A stretch of DNA of 64,000 bases, taken from Phyto melanocephala (lineage: Eukaryota; Arthropoda; Insecta; Diptera; Rhinophoridae). The notes below the pieces were generated by a model. It was given only the letters and a program-made list of their open reading frames with translations. It did not search any database and was not told where the DNA came from. Positions 30,981-44,609 of the stretch are shown one piece after another; the first letter of the stretch is position 1; every line of letters starts with the position of its first letter. Location: positions 82,734,213 to 82,798,212 of the forward strand of contig OW799236.1 of NCBI GenBank assembly GCA_941918925.1, read 5' to 3'. A program made the position numbers and the translations under genes.

Positions 30981-33960
30981 TTAAGTGTAAAAGCGGAATG
31001 TACTTCGTTTTATTTATCTCTAAAAGTTATAGCAAAACTTGGAATTTATGAGGAGAATTAGCGATTAATCGCTAAAATTTTAACTTAATAAAAAATCTAT
31101 CGATTGACTTAAAATGGCATCAGAAACATGTGTGTGCAAGATGTAGGGTTTCCACAATGTTGTTTTCAACCAACACATGGACAGACTCAGCATTAGCCTT
31201 CAATTCATAAGCTTTCAGAAGATAAATTTTGTAGAAATTAAAAAGGGAATAAAAATATTAATAAATGTGTATATAAATAATTCGTAAGTTAAAAAAACTT
31301 TCATTTTTGTGGTAGAAATGTGGGGAAAACAGAGGTAGTGATGGTTATTTGTTTTTTATAGAAATTCATTCCGGAATATATTCAAAAGAGGGATACCGCA
31401 ACCAGGTCGGTGCAAGATAAGGGAGCTTTGAAAAGTTATTTTCGAACAACATACGGACATTTATCAATCGGCCATATACATAATGGGGCTCGAAATGAAA
31501 AGATAGATAGCTAGAAATTACAAATGAAATGATAAAGCCTTATATACCATTGTCACCTCAGATGGAGCACGCATCCAGCTTACTCGTTTTGGTAGGGAAC
31601 TTTTTATTTAAATGTAATAATTTTTTGTTTTATGGCTATAAAAACTATTACTTATTATAAGAAAAACTTTGTTAAAATATCCTTTCCCCATTTCCCCTAA
31701 TTCTATTTGCCGTACTAGTGAAGGGTATAAAAATCACCTATGTACCACTTGTGTATTATTTTATAACCAGTGAAACAACAAACTAATTCATGTTAAAAAA
31801 AATTCAAATCTTTAACCCAAAGGGTCTTTTGGAATAAAATTTTTTTACGTATACCCAATTGTTACACCTGTTCGAGTTTGTGTATTTGATAGCAAAGACA
31901 AGGAATTTTTCATTAAAAACTTTAAAATTACAGATGTTATTAATATACAATTATTTGCCCAACTGTTTGCTTACTTGTTTCAATAATTTTAGTTTTAGAA
32001 TTATCTTATTATTGGGGTTTCCTTTCACCAAATCCACAAAATATTTAGCATAATATTTGTGTACCTGTCTAGACAGCAAAGAAAATATTCACATTTTTTA
32101 GTGACACTAAAAAACAGTAGTTTTAAAACGACCTTAACTAACACGAAGACAAGTCTATAAAATAAGGTAAAGAGTATCTATACAATAGAAACATACATAC
32201 ATACATACGTTCATATGTTTAAGCCAATATTTCTTAATTAAGGTTTCGGCATAACGTCAATTGTGCTCCAAAAGAAAAGTGTTTATAATACAGGGGAATA
32301 AATTTGTTGTAAAGCTAAACAACAATTTACGTTTTAACTAGACTAAATAGAAATAACATTTTTCAGTTTAATAGGGATGAGAGTAGCAGACAGTCAGAAA
32401 AACACTTTATAGTTAAATAATGTTAAACAAAATAGTTTACGACAGCACGACAATCAACATAAATGGTTATGGAATAGAGAACAACATCCGTTTTTTAAAG
32501 GATTTCATTTTTCCACAGACAGAGCAATGAATATAAATGTGTTTGTCAGAAAAATGTTTATAGCAACAACACCAGCAAACAGCTACTAAATATGAGTATT
32601 TCATGACAATCCTTTTTTATACAACAAACAAACAAACAAAGAAAAAACAGTCCAGTTTATTTTTAGTGACACAGGACTATAAAGGCATGTACATCATGTA
32701 TCACTAACTAAACGATTTAGAAAATGCTTGTTGTTAAATTGCCTTCATAAAAGTGAAAATACGTTGTGAGCAATTTATGCTGACATCCATTAGTAAAGGT
32801 AACAATGACAGGGTTGAAGAAAATATCATAAAATATGACAGCGTGTCAAAAACCATTAAAATTTTTAAGTGTGATATATAAATGGTATTGGGAAAGATTT
32901 TTAATTTGTTTAATTAAATCAAAGTTATATTTGAGCTAAAATTTAAATACGAGTATGTGTATGTATTAGGCATTTTACTTAATGTTTGTTCAATTAACAG
33001 TTTATTTATAAAAAAAAAAAACAGATTATAGAAACGGATTTTAATTTATTTGACGGAAGTTATTTTAAACAACATTCAGTCGCATAAGCGAGATCCCATA
33101 AGGAAAGATAATTTGCTGTAAGCAGAGGATTTATTGGATTTGTTTGTACACATAGTCGCGAATCCAGCCTACGCATATGGTGGGGTAGTTGCTATGTAAA
33201 TATATGAATTGTTTGTTTTATGGCTGCTAAAACTTGTTGAAAAGAGAAGTTCGTTTATTTGAGGAGAGGGATTGGTTAAATAATTGTCCTTTTTTCGGAA
33301 AAAAATATGAAATTTATAATTTAGAGAACCAGATATAATATTTGTTTGAATAAGGAACTCTCACTTAATTTGTGAATTCAAACAAAAAAAATAAATTTTT
33401 TTCCAATACAATTTAATGTTTGAATCTGTAAAATTTGTATAAAAATATTTCTGACTATTAAACAAATTATGAACAGAAACAAATAAAAAGTTTTTTGGAA
33501 CAAATTCCGATTCTCAAACAAATTGTTTACAGAAACAAATAAAAAAATTATTAAAAAACTTCACAAACATTTTTTAGATATTTGTTCAATAATATTAAAA
33601 AAAATAATTGTTTAAATCAGACAAAAAATTTGAAAAATCGGTCAAAATCTCAAAGAATTAGTTAATCAAAGAGAATTATTTTATTAATGAAAATTTTAAA
33701 ATATTGTAACGATAAAACAAAGAAGAGATTTTTTAATAGTCGACTTTTTTATGCAATTTGGTTCTACATCCCTTAATTCATCTGCTGATAAAATATTAGA
33801 GCGATAACTGTTTTAGTTATGGAGATAACGCTGTATACATTTTATCGTATGTAGCAGTGTTGTTTACGTTCTTATTTATTTAAAAGTAATAAAAAACGCT
33901 TTTCTGTAAAATTTTGTTTTTGTAACATACAACAATTTCATTCGCAGGGGTTGATATTAT
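30981..33960. other. Intergenic; worn DINE-1-like scraps at 31130-31590, otherwise nothing recognised
   Basis: AACATGGACAGACTCAG with TTCATAAGCTTTCAGAAGATA (about 31175-31225) and ACATACGGACATTTATCAAT with CATAATGGGGCTCGAAATGA (31450-31500) are worn pieces of the DINE-1-like 5' block. The rest, including 31600-33960, is AT-rich with small microsatellites (CATACATA near 32190); no gene is supported. Confidence 0.35.
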
Positions 33961-34820
33961 TTGTAGTCATAATATGATTATTGTGATACTTTAGTTTCCA
34001 TACCGGGAAACTCTAAGTGTATATCAACTGAATCTCCATCATAGCAGAGCGGCTTCGGCGGTGATGATGTTTTGTGGAAAATGGGTTGGATATAGCCTTG
34101 CTACAGGAACAATGGATTGTTAGGGATAACATAATGGGCCTGGCTCGTCAGACCGCCAGTCTGTTTCACTCACAGACGGGAGGGTGGCTGAGAACATGTA
34201 TCCTTGTGCGTCACGGTGTGTATGCTGTGCCTCGGTTTTAATCGGAGTACGATGATCTGGATCACTGCGTTGAATACAGGACATGGGAACTTCAAATATC
34301 ATTTGAAGAGGATTCTGATCGTGGATGATGATATTTGTAGAATGTGCTTGGAGGATGCCGACACGGCAGCGCCTGTAGTATGCGAGTGTCCGGCGTTGGC
34401 GAGCGGAAGATTAAGGATCACAGGCAAGCACACATTAAGTGTAAGTGCGATGGGGGACCTTAGTCTAAGAGAGATGCTGGCGATTACAAAGGACTGTGCG
34501 ATGAGGATTGTCGAAAATCACCAGTCGGCAGTGTTAAATCGTTTTCCTTGTCCAGAGCAAACACCGAATGTGGCGCGGGACTCAGTGATTAAAGGTATAC
34601 TGATCGATGGACACGAAATCACTGAGGAGCGAAGGGAGACGAAAAGGGACCTGTAATAGTAGTGGCCTGCTTCGAAATTCCCCCTTCATGTGTATATTAG
34701 TTAAACATAATAATGATAACTTGCAGCTAATTCATGTTTAAACCACAGTCATATAATTCAAACATGTATGTATGTTGCTCTTTAATTATGATAACAACAA
34801 CCATGTTTTTTCTTTGCGTG
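33961..34820. mobile_element. Second copy of the CACGCAAAGAAA-end MITE, split by a LINE fragment
   Basis: TTGTAGTCATAATATGATTA at 33961 and the block from about 34690 (TAAACATAATAATGATAACT ... ATGTTGCTCTTTAATTATG ... TTTTTTCTTTGCGTG, ending 34820) match 22640-22799 of the intact MITE. The roughly 700 bp between them is LINE sequence. Confidence 0.55.
34110..34656 (+). pseudogene. LINE ORF2 C-terminal fragment with zinc-knuckle-like motif
   Basis: An open frame to 34656 reads ITALNTGHGNFKYHLKRI and then ICRMCLEDADTAAPVVCECP-ALASGR, the T-G-H ... C-R-x-C-x-E-x-x-x-T-x-x-x-(H/V)-(V)-x-C-E-C-P-A-L block found at the C-terminus of I/R1/jockey-type non-LTR retrotransposons, followed by DLSLREMLAITK. 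The first half of the last C-x-x-C...H...C finger has V where H is usual. The frame stays open for 150 codons, so it is younger than the relic at 6.2-7.4 kb. GC content is visibly higher than in flanking DNA. The 5' end is truncated, as is usual for LINE insertions. Confidence 0.7.
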
Positions 34821-36481
34821 TACAGGCATAAATAAAACAAAATGCGTAATATTTTTGCATTGTTGTATTTGTTGCTCGCAATTTAAAATATATTTTGAAA
34901 TACAATTTAAAATATAAATTAAGTTCTAAACAAATGTTTATTGAAAAATACCAGCGTTTATAATAAAAATGTTGTCCATATCTTAAGTATCATGTTGTCT
35001 GCCTTACGTGTTCAGCAATAAAAATTACAATCATCAAACAAAAATTATTTCAAACCACCAGATTTCTAAGTAATATAAGAAAGCTTAAAAAACAATAAAA
35101 TTTTAACATTAACGTATTTGCACAAATCTCCTAACGGCCACAACAGCCATTTTTAGTATACAATTAAATCACACCAATAATAATCATATAAATGTGTAAT
35201 AAATATTGTTTATTTGCTTTAACTCAATAAAGCATAAAGCCTCAATAAATAGAATAAAAAAATATTTTCAAAAACACAAACATACATACATTCATAAATT
35301 TGTACATATTTATAAAAAAAAATATTAACGATATACCATTTAATCAAATAAACACAAATCTTTCCATTATATATAAATACACAGAAGATTGTCAACCAAA
35401 GTTGACTTCAGATATTACGCGATGTCGTCATAGATTTTAAGGATATACTGCTTTACTTTTACCGTCCATAAATGGAGGCAATAAAAACTTAATATTTACT
35501 TATTTCGAATATTCTTAATTTCACATTTCTAAATAAGTATTTTATTAAACAACTTTAATTGCCATTATTCTTATTTCGGTAATATTTGTTAAAATGCTTG
35601 AAGGTGTTGAAATATTCTTTATTGATATGTTCTCTGCCATGTGAAAATTTTGGCTCGTTAGATACCAAATCGTTGCTTGTTATGAACAACGCCGTAAAAA
35701 ACATTTTGCGATTGGGTCATATTAAGACAATCGTTCATTTCATTCATGAAACTTGAAACCCATCGATTGTACTAATTCAAGTCTTGAGTCTACGTTTGCA
35801 ACCAATATCCCACACCGCACAGAGGATTATTTGACCTGAAAAGCTGGGCAAAAAGGCAAAACTTAATTTTAAGAAATCTTAAGAACTAAGTACACAGCTC
35901 GACAGACAACAATATTTTACATTATATTGTAAATTTTTAAGACTTTTAGTTGCGATTTGTAGCTCTGAGACCCTGCTAAAGTCAGGAAAAAAGTCAGGTT
36001 TCTGGATGTTTATATGATATTTTTTACGGCTAAACGAATAAAGGTTTAACAACGATTTTTTTTTTCACTGAAAGGCTTGATCAAAAGTTATTTAAAAAAG
36101 AAAAAAAATTTAAATAATTAGAATATTCATGTTGAAACAATTCGTTCAAAAGCTAAAAAAAAATTATGCATTTTTTTTGCAAAAAAAAGAAAAAGAAGAG
36201 GTTTTTGAAAGTGAGGTTAGCATCTCAACGAATTATGTTTGATACCACATTAAAATTTGGAATCTCTTATTTTAGAAACAAAAAAAAAGTTTGCGCAAGT
36301 TTGCGCCATTATTTTTGACGCTTTTTTTAAATTTTTCACATTTTTTTTATTTTTGCTCATCACTTTTTCTTATACATTTATATCGTCATAAACTTTTATG
36401 TATTTTGAATTATTGATTTTAACTGTTATTCACATGACTTGTAACACTTTACAATGTTAATACCTGTCTATAATTATAAAT
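34821..36481. other. Intergenic, nothing recognised
   Basis: AT-rich; no domain, terminus or tandem structure that can be supported. Confidence 0.35.
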
Positions 36482-36667
36482 TTGAAAAATTCTTTATTAT
36501 CGATAATAGTTATAAGGAAATGTCCCACGCATCCCCATAAAGGATATTTTTATATACCTGCTCTGCAAAACATTATATGTTCCAAAAATTATATACCGTT
36601 CCGAATAAGAATAATTATTAAAAGCATTTATCACAAAAATAAGTTTACAAAAAATAAATATAGGTAC

Positions 36668-36961
36668 ATGAAAAATACATGGGCACCCAGGTATCAGGCT
36701 ACCATCCAATTGTCAGAACAAGCTGCCCAGGCCAGAAATAAGCACTTACGATTATACCGTACGAATTATTCGGGGAAATTCAGCAAAAGCGATACAAATC
36801 GAGATGTCTTGAATAGGTTATTTTTGAGCAGTGACCCTTTTATAAGCAGCAATACGCAAAGACAACGGATTAATAAAAAAGCTTTTTCATCAGAAACCAT
36901 CACACTTCTTCTTCCTGACACCGATGGTGCAGCTAATAAGGATATACATACGACACAATAA
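36668..36961 (+). CDS. Possible terminal exon or small hypothetical protein
   Basis: An open frame runs from 36482 to a TAA at 36961; from codon 63 (ATG at 36668) it reads like real protein: MKNTWAPRYQATIQLSEQAA, then RNKHLRLYRTNYSGKFSKSD and NRLFLSSDPFISS. Base composition becomes less AT-biased exactly here. An AG at 36662 before GTACATG could be a splice acceptor, which would make it the last exon of a gene whose other exons I cannot find. No family is recognised and no good AATAAA follows closely. It could be a relic of a gene or transposon. Confidence 0.3.
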   Translation: MKNTWAPRYQATIQLSEQAAQARNKHLRLYRTNYSGKFSKSDTNRDVLNRLFLSSDPFISSNTQRQRINKKAFSSETITLLLPDTDGAANKDIHTTQ

Positions 36962-38230
36962 TTATTAGGGATTTTTATTAATTTTACTTTTCCGTAAATT
37001 AAGTATTAAATAATATAAAATGAATATAATAACGCCTTTTTTCAAAAAAAATACAGTTTCATAAGAGCCTTACAATTTTCAAAATTTTTGTTAAATTAGA
37101 CCGTAAATCGTGCATATACATACAGTCTGTTAAGAATAAGTTTAAACCTTTAAAATCAACATTTGTTAATTGAGTTTTTCTATTTATACCGACTTTTATT
37201 CCTTAGGAATGTGGCTTTTGGAAAAATCTTAAAAATTTAAACTTTTTGGTTCTTTAATTTTTTTTATGGCATTTTGAAAACAAAAAATTTGACGAATTTT
37301 GCATGACAAAATTTTTTTTCGCCATTTCATTTTTAATAACTCCGAAATAGTAATAGATAGAAACAAAATGTGTTGTGTTAGTGTAAGCAGAATTTTCCGG
37401 TGCATCTTTGATCCTATTAAAATCGGAGAATCCGTTTTCAAGTTATGACAAAATATATTAGGCAACCCAACGATTTAGAGAGTGAAATATGCCACGCCTT
37501 TAACAGAAAATCCTTACGTACTAGAAGAAAACGGAAAACAGATTTGAATTAAGGGCATCAAAATCAATATAGTCCACATACTTTTATTTCTACGGTAGAC
37601 AAAAATTTCTTTTGTTGCGCAGTGTAATTTTTTCAAAATCTGCTACTAGTTTTCTCATATCATACTACATCTAAAACTATCAAAAAACTAAAACTTTTAA
37701 TTAAAAAAACACGTTTAATAATTTTGGCCAGATTTTCAGGCCAAATACTCCTCTGTGCACCGTTGATTTTTTATTTATTGTTTTAGATTTATTGAAACAT
37801 AAGAACAGAAATAAAATTATAAAAAAATTAATAAATTACAGTTAAAAGAATTTCGATAAAAGTATTTACTTAAAAAGAAATATTAGATTTTAATTTACAG
37901 AAAATGAATCAGTGTGGAACAATTAATGTCGATCAGACGTCTAGTCAATTTTTTGTTACTTTAATTAAATTGTTGTATTATATATTTATTATCATATGTT
38001 ATTATATATTTAACATATGTATATTAAAAACAGATTTTTGAAAAATTCGAAAAACCCCAAGTAAAAAACCGGTTTGGGGACTAAATATTCTGTGTTTTAT
38101 TTTATGTTAAATTATATATATATAAAGCATATTTTGTATGTTTTCACATAATTCGAAAGAACTCAATTAAAGAATTAAAAATTCTATATTCGGATGTGCA
38201 TAATCCGATAAAAAAAAACCTTAATCATCG
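36962..38230. other. Intergenic, nothing recognised
   Basis: AT-rich with a small CCGGTTT word near 38060; no gene supported. Confidence 0.35.
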
Positions 38231-38460
38231 TGAATATACGTATAGTGACCACATCGTAGCTTTTTAACGAAGCCATCTTTGATTTTGAATTTTTGAAATG
38301 ACTTTATTCCGTATTCTACTAGCCAATCCCTTTTATTACATACCCAAATTAATGGGATTGAGATAAAAATTATCCGCTATTTCGATTTGGGGTATTTTTT
38401 TAAATTCAAGATTTGACACATGTGGGAATTGGTAGCACTAGACGTTTGACTAGAAGTGGC
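38231..38460 (-). mobile_element. Scrap of a DINE-1-like interior
   Basis: Minus-oriented interior words (GCCATCTTTGATTTTGAATT, CCAATCCCTTTTATTACATA, CCCAAATTAATGGG) correspond to the ACCAAATAAAATGG/CAAGATGG blocks at 3400-3640 and 13440-13500. No ends visible. Confidence 0.35.
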
Positions 38461-38789
38461 CACTCTTTTAGCAACTCTGTGTGTTTTCATACGGACGAGT
38501 ATTGACGTGATTGTAACGAACAAAATTACTTTGAACGAATTGTGGCGGGGCAACGAACATTTTTTGGAAGAGTCAGAATAGGTTTGGACGACGAAGCACC
38601 AAGACGTTACTTGAATTTAAAACAATAAATGTTTAATTCATTAAAATTAAACTAAACGTGTGTTTCATTTTATAAACCTACAAACATATGTATATAAATT
38701 TATTGTACGCCAAGTGAGGCATGTAACTAAATATTCAGAAAGCGTATGATGTATAAAATTTGTAGAATGCTCTAACGCGAGAACACTTG
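38461..38789. other. Intergenic, nothing recognised
   Basis: No supportable feature. Confidence 0.3.
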
Positions 38790-38940
38790 GTATGGACTTT
38801 CAGCTGAATAGATAGAAAGAATAGAATAATAGAAAAGTAGAGAAAAAGAAACAGACCAGTCCAGAGTCTCTGGCGGGAAACAAACCCGCATATCCAGACT
38901 AGCAGACCAGAACACTAATGTCGATTAGTTCAGAACAAAG
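38790..38940 (-). mobile_element. tRNA-like SINE fragment
   Basis: On the minus strand, TTCTGGTCTGCTAGTCTGG resembles an A-box region, and GCGGG-TTTGTTT-CCCGC (38873-38889) is a perfect T-arm: five paired bases and a seven-base loop in B-box position. CCAGAGACTCTGG follows. A related block at 44610-44720 shows this is dispersed. A degenerate tRNA is the alternative. Confidence 0.5.
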
Positions 38941-39289
38941 AAGTCGGTTTTTTAATAAATTAAAATTCGACAATTTAACAAAACTGGTTTTTGAGTTATT
39001 TGGAAACCGATTTTTATAACCGTAATTTTATGGTCAAAAGCAATAACTGCTACATCGACTTAAACTTAAATAATAATATTAATAATAACACCATTTCTAT
39101 TTGAAACTATTTTATTTAGGAAGTAATAGCGTAAAGCTAATTTTTTCAATGCACAATCTCATTTGGAATAATAAATTGTTTTAACTTGTAATTTACGATG
39201 ACCGATATATTAATTAACTTATACAGAACAGGAAAAAACTGGATAATTTTTGAATACCATGAAAAATGCTTAAGATTAAAAATTAGCTT

Positions 39290-39600
39290 TAACTTTGCGC
39301 GATGGATGCATGTGCCGGTAAGTTGGCGGAAATACTATGGGGTAACCAAAATCTTAAGATATGGAAGGAGATTCTGAAACTTAGTAGGCCAATACTAAGG
39401 TCAAACGGAATTGTGAACTCATTTATCATGCATAGGACTATCGAATTAAACGACATATAGATCATGCGAAGAATAGAATTAGACTTTGAAGAACTATGTT
39501 TGCCAATGTCCTGATTTTGGTCGTATTAGTAACGAGAAACCCTAAGGAATTACATTCAAGTGACTGGGTTCTTTCTATAGTCGAAATTAATCATGGGATT
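39290..39600 (+). pseudogene. Possible LINE C-terminal scrap
   Basis: Frames read LWGNQNLKIWKEILKLSRPI, then CQCPDFGRISNEKP, then NYIQVTGFF. These are faintly like the L-S-R-x-x-(L), C-x-C-P-A-L and F-I-x-x-T-G-W blocks of LINE ORF2 ends, in the right order but in different frames. Weak. Confidence 0.25.
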
Positions 39601-41597
39601 ATGTTTAAGGTATGGAAATTTTTAATTTTTTAGTTTTTACAACATGTCTCTTCTTCAGTTTAAACTAGCCTAATACAGTTATGATTTGAAATAAAGACAA
39701 TTTATAAAAATAAATCAAATTTTTAAAAGTTTTTTCTTAAAAAAGGTCAAAACTAGATATAAATTTGTTTTCCTTATTGTCACATTATTAATACCGATTT
39801 TTTCCTAAGAGTTATACGCATATGATATTCTTGGTAACTCTAACGCTGGTTTCTTCACAAATACGTTTTGAAAGTTAAGGAACTTTGACTGTATAAACGC
39901 TCAAATTACTTCAATACTGCAATACGAGTTAGAACGTACAAAAAGGGCTTAACAAATTCTGAATGTTGATAGATCAGTTGTTTTTTTAATAAAAACATTT
40001 AAAGTACTCTTATCGTTTCGCTTAAATTTTTTTTGTCATTAGTGATAATATAACAAAGTTCTTCTTAGAAACCTTTTTTCACAGATACCTGCATTTCTAC
40101 TGTTAATATATTTAAAATGAAAACCCTTCTTAAAAAATAACACGTTTTTGCTCATTTTATTTCCTTTTTTGTAGCCAAACTTTTTTATACTTCCTTCATT
40201 TCGACGGCATTTGCTAAACGAAAGAATATACATAAACACATGCATTTTTTCGAAATTAGTAGTCAGTAGGCGTTTTTCTCTTACACTTTAATACGAACAT
40301 ATTTTGGGAATTTTCGGTTTTATATTAAAAAGTGTTTGTTTAGATGTTGCTGGTTTAATATCCGTTTTAGCGAATCGATTACAAGTAGTTAGTGTTGCCA
40401 GAAGTTACAAATTAAAATTTCCAATTAAAATTTTTTTTAATAAGGGAGTATTTTTACTGAAATTTGGACTTTCATATTAATATTTAATTATATCATCAGC
40501 TTTAAAAGGTTTTTTAAATCAAATTATTTGAAAACGGAAAACAATACTGCGCGTAGTTTCTGAAGAAATAAGTTGGCACAAAAACTAAATGAAGTTAGCA
40601 AAAATAATATGGCCACACTAATACCATCATTTTATACATGTGTTTTCGAAAACACACATTAATATTTTAGGTTTAACTCTTCCCAAGAAATCCAGTGGGT
40701 AATGACTTATACCAGCACTACATTAACAGTGTTGCTCGTATTAAGCATGGGAACCATGATGAGGGCCAAAGACGTTTTTGTGTATGTGCATGTTGTGAAC
40801 AAACAATATTTTACATTATTTTTTTATTGTGCTATTGCCTTTTATTTGCCGCCAATATGTTTGATATTTCATCCATTGGTATTTAGTTAATCTAAACACG
40901 TAGTCGATTAAAACGAATTTTGTCACCCAAAAAAGTACTAATATTAAGTAGAAATAAATGTGTATGTAAATGCTACTACTGCTATGTTTGTATGTATGAA
41001 GGCTTATAAAAACACATGTCTAAAAGGAAATTAGAAAATTTTTAAATTAAAGTGTGAGAAAACTTATAAAAAAGCCATTTAAGAAGTGAATAAAGTAGAA
41101 TTAAATTGATTATATTTTTTATAATAAATATTATTAAAAGCTATATTTATTGTTTTTTAGGTAAGAAAGACACAACTACCACTACCCATCAAAAAAATCT
41201 ATGACAAAAAAGTGAATATATTAATGAACTGCACTCCATTCTAATAAGTGCATGGAACTCATGCATATTTGGTGAAAAGCATCGGATATTTCATGAGTTG
41301 AATTTGTTTGTTTACATGAATTCTGTAAGACATTTTTCATGACGATGCATTTATTTTTAAGCACATCATTTATGACAAATTATTTTGCAGTTAGGAAGTC
41401 ATTTAGAATTAATGTTATTTTAAGATAAATACACCTCAATTGTTATAAATGTTGTTCTAAATGATATGAACTAAACTGAGCTAGAGGATAAGTTTGACAT
41501 AAATTCTCTTTTATAAGTATAACAGGTTTATCTAGATAACAATTTTCAAAGCCTTTTGTATATGCTGTCTTGTTATTTGTCCTGTTTTATGAAGTAT
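39601..41597. other. Intergenic, nothing recognised
   Basis: Includes overlapping frames of 62-63 codons at 40695-40890; one begins with a hydrophobic stretch but neither has a recognised domain. Otherwise AT-rich. Confidence 0.35.
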
Positions 41598-42183
41598 TAA
41601 AACTGCCGTATTTGGAGTAGTGAAAAATCTTCAAGTGTATATTGAGACACAGCTATGTCCCGAAAAACTACTGTTTGGTGTGCTTTGTGTGCAGATGGAA
41701 TCATTCTCGTCTGCTCGTCTTTTAAAACGATGCTGGTCAGAGCGTTACAGTCAATGGTGACCGGTAAAGAACCACTATTACTGACTTTTTACTTTCATCA
41801 ATTGAACAATTACGATATGCAGAAGCTGTGGTTTCTACAAAACGGCGCAACATGTCACACAGTGCCACAATTAATTTGTTGAAGGAAACAAGACTAATTC
41901 TCTAGTTATATGTGAAGTTACTAGTCTACACCAATAAGCATGACACGATTAACCATTTAATAGACAAAATTCACCGGATTATTGCTAATATACGGCGACA
42001 AATGTTGGAAAAATTCACCAAAAATTGGACATCTAGATTTGACTACTAGCAGTGGCGGTCATATGCCAGAAGTCGTATTTAAATTATAATCCCAAAAGAT
42101 TATCTTTCGAATAAAATAAATTTCATATAAATTAAAAAAACTAATTTTCGGTAGTATTTATGCCTTTATAAAAAACACCCTTT
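41598..42183 (+). pseudogene. Tc1/mariner relic, 3' half
   Basis: Reads CRIWSSEKSS (shifted) near 41607, then RKTTVWCALCADGII and LWFLQNGATCHTVPQL, matching the T-V-W-C-x-x-x-x-G-G-I-I and W-F-Q-Q-D-G-A-T-C-H-T-A blocks of the transposase at 8.3-9.1 kb, but the second catalytic D has become N (LQNGATCH). A stop follows at 41880. Later the shifted C-terminus (TKNWTSRF, GGHMPEVVFKL) and the right TIR TTATAAAAAACACCCTTTA (42166-42184) can be read. The left end is missing. Confidence 0.75.
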
Positions 42184-43184
42184 ATAATAGTATTGACAAA
42201 GTCGATGTAAATGATAAACAGAAGACACAATCTATGATGAATACAGCTGGACGAGTAAAAATTCCTAGTTCAGTTTCCGGTATATAGTTTTATTTGAACA
42301 ACAATCAAATATTGAATTTACAGAAAGTGTAGAAATGTATCTAAATAGTAATAAAATATACTCGGAAAAATTATTCTAGTAAACGGAAAAGCCCCTTCTA
42401 TTTATATGAAGAGGCGGGGTCATTTATTTTAACTATAAATTGGAATAGGTTTGATTTAATGTCTATATTTTATAAAAACCTATGAATTACCTAGATTATA
42501 TAAACCACTAATACATTCCAATAGAATTGTGTTGATAAAAAGACCGTAGCTGGTTGCGAATAAGCAGTACACTCGACGGCATTTCTTCTAAAAATTATAT
42601 TACTTTTGTATTGGCAATACTATAACCACCTTTTATCAGTTTGTTGTTAACGATACATAAAAATGAATATAAATTCATACGGGCAGTCGAGGGAAAAAAT
42701 ATATATTTTTTTTAATTGTGTTTAAAATAATTTACCTGAATTGATGTTGCTTAAATATGATAGAATTTTTCAATCACACTTTCCAATAATACTTGTTTTA
42801 GATTTAGTAAAAAAAACACAAAAACAAGCATCAAGATTGTTTTTCTTGGGGCAGTTTTTGTCAGTTAGTCGTTGGAGGAAATTATTTTAAAAATATTTTC
42901 AAGCAATTTTCAAATTTCACCTTCTATAAATAGTTGTATAAATTATGTATGTATATAATTTCTATTGTTTGATTAATATCTAAAATAACATGAGCTGAAA
43001 TAAAATAAATAAATAAATAAAGTATTTTAAAAGATAAATGTTTAATAAATCAATAAGTTGTGTTATACAAAAAACTGCAGAAAGATATTTTTTATGACCT
43101 TCACTTGCATTACAAGCTATAACTCTTTTCCTCTTCTCTCTTTATATTTTCAATACCAAACGCTTCTGATGTATAGAAAATATT
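42184..43184. other. Intergenic, nothing recognised
   Basis: AT-rich; no supportable feature. Confidence 0.35.
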
Positions 43185-43375
43185 CACACCTAACTTCATC
43201 TTCTTAGCTTTTTCTGCTCGATCTTTATCGAACCTTCAACGAACGGACAGTCAGACGTACATTGCATGATCGTCCTGAAATAAAACAAAGACTCAGAAAA
43301 TTTGGGGTCTAAAATTAATATTTCGATGTGTTACAAACGGAATGACTAAATGAACCACCAATTTCTTAAAGGTGG
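43185..43375 (-). mobile_element. Scrap of the DINE-1-like 5' block
   Basis: In minus orientation, CATTCCGTTTGTAACACATC and AATATTAATTTTAGACCCC are present with a worn CGGACAGTCAGACG block; this matches positions 16480-16620 of the long element. Confidence 0.55.
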
Positions 43376-44609
43376 GACTAATAAAAACATTCTACTTTTA
43401 TTTTGTTTTTTTATTATTTGTTTTTACTTTTTTAAAGTTTGCAACACTTTTTGGCAGAAAACTGTTTTTATTAAGTTTATCGTGAAATTTAACTTATATT
43501 TCTGACTGTGTTGAATTACTTAACAACTAATTACAGTAGTTAGCTATTTTAATTCAACCAAAATAAACCGAAATTATATTTTATCAATTCTAAAGCTTTT
43601 CAATAACCACACAATGATGGACAACTTTATACAGTGTGTGTCCTTTTAACAAACCGCCAATTGTTTTGCTGCTAAACAAACAACTGACATAATTAACTAA
43701 CATAGTGGGTATTAAAATATTTGTATATAAAACAACATTAACGTCAGTCAATACAAGTAGTATATTAAATGATTTTGTCAAGGTACGAGTATAATGTTAA
43801 CCCCAAATATATAATACGTGGCTAATAAAAAAAAAAAAAAAACTCGCTCATAACTTTCTATACGATAGCGGAAACTTCTCAGACCATCTGTTTAGTTATG
43901 ATAAAAACCGCAAACCAATAAAGCTACAAATTTAGAGTGCTGTGTTATTTGTTGCTACTGTTTTTCAGTATTGTTGTTTATGCACAATCTCTATTTAACG
44001 CACACTAATGCAACCTCATCAAGTGTTCGTACTTCAGGCGAAACACTATTCAACTAGTGCTGAGAAATTTTACTACTTTAAATGGCTCAATAATACTATT
44101 TACTTTTCATTTGGATACTCGATACTAATCAATACTTTTAACGGATTTTTAAAATTAAAAAGCAATAAATATAAATATATGTGAATGCTTTATAAAGTTT
44201 AAATATTTATATTTAAAGATTTTTTACAAACTACGTTAAACTAAAAATAGTTTAACTATTTGTAAAAAACTTTAAATAGAAATTATAATTTTGACTTGAA
44301 TGTATTGACCGTTTGTTTGTTTTTATTTCAATTGATTTAATTTTGTAGGCTTACATACAGGTAATATACCTAAAGGGTTGCATTTTAAAGCAGAGTTTGT
44401 ACTTTAGTTCAGGCCCATTACTTTAACTTGACAATAACTAAGATTAGGATTTAATTGGACAGATACCGAACTAGTTTTTCGTTATTTTAAGTAAATTTTA
44501 ACCCAAAATTAACCGTCAATCCAAAGGCAAACTCATCTTACCTTTTCGTTGCGTTAGGATAGGTTGAAAAAGATTGGCACTTATACAATTTGCATGTTGG
44601 CGCTCCATA
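43376..44609. other. Intergenic, nothing recognised
   Basis: AT-rich; the frame at 43590-43781 has no recognised domain. Confidence 0.35.

Noticed and set aside
40695..40890. Two overlapping ORFs with hydrophobic starts
   Set aside because: No consistent signal-peptide structure, promoter or homology recognised; likely chance.
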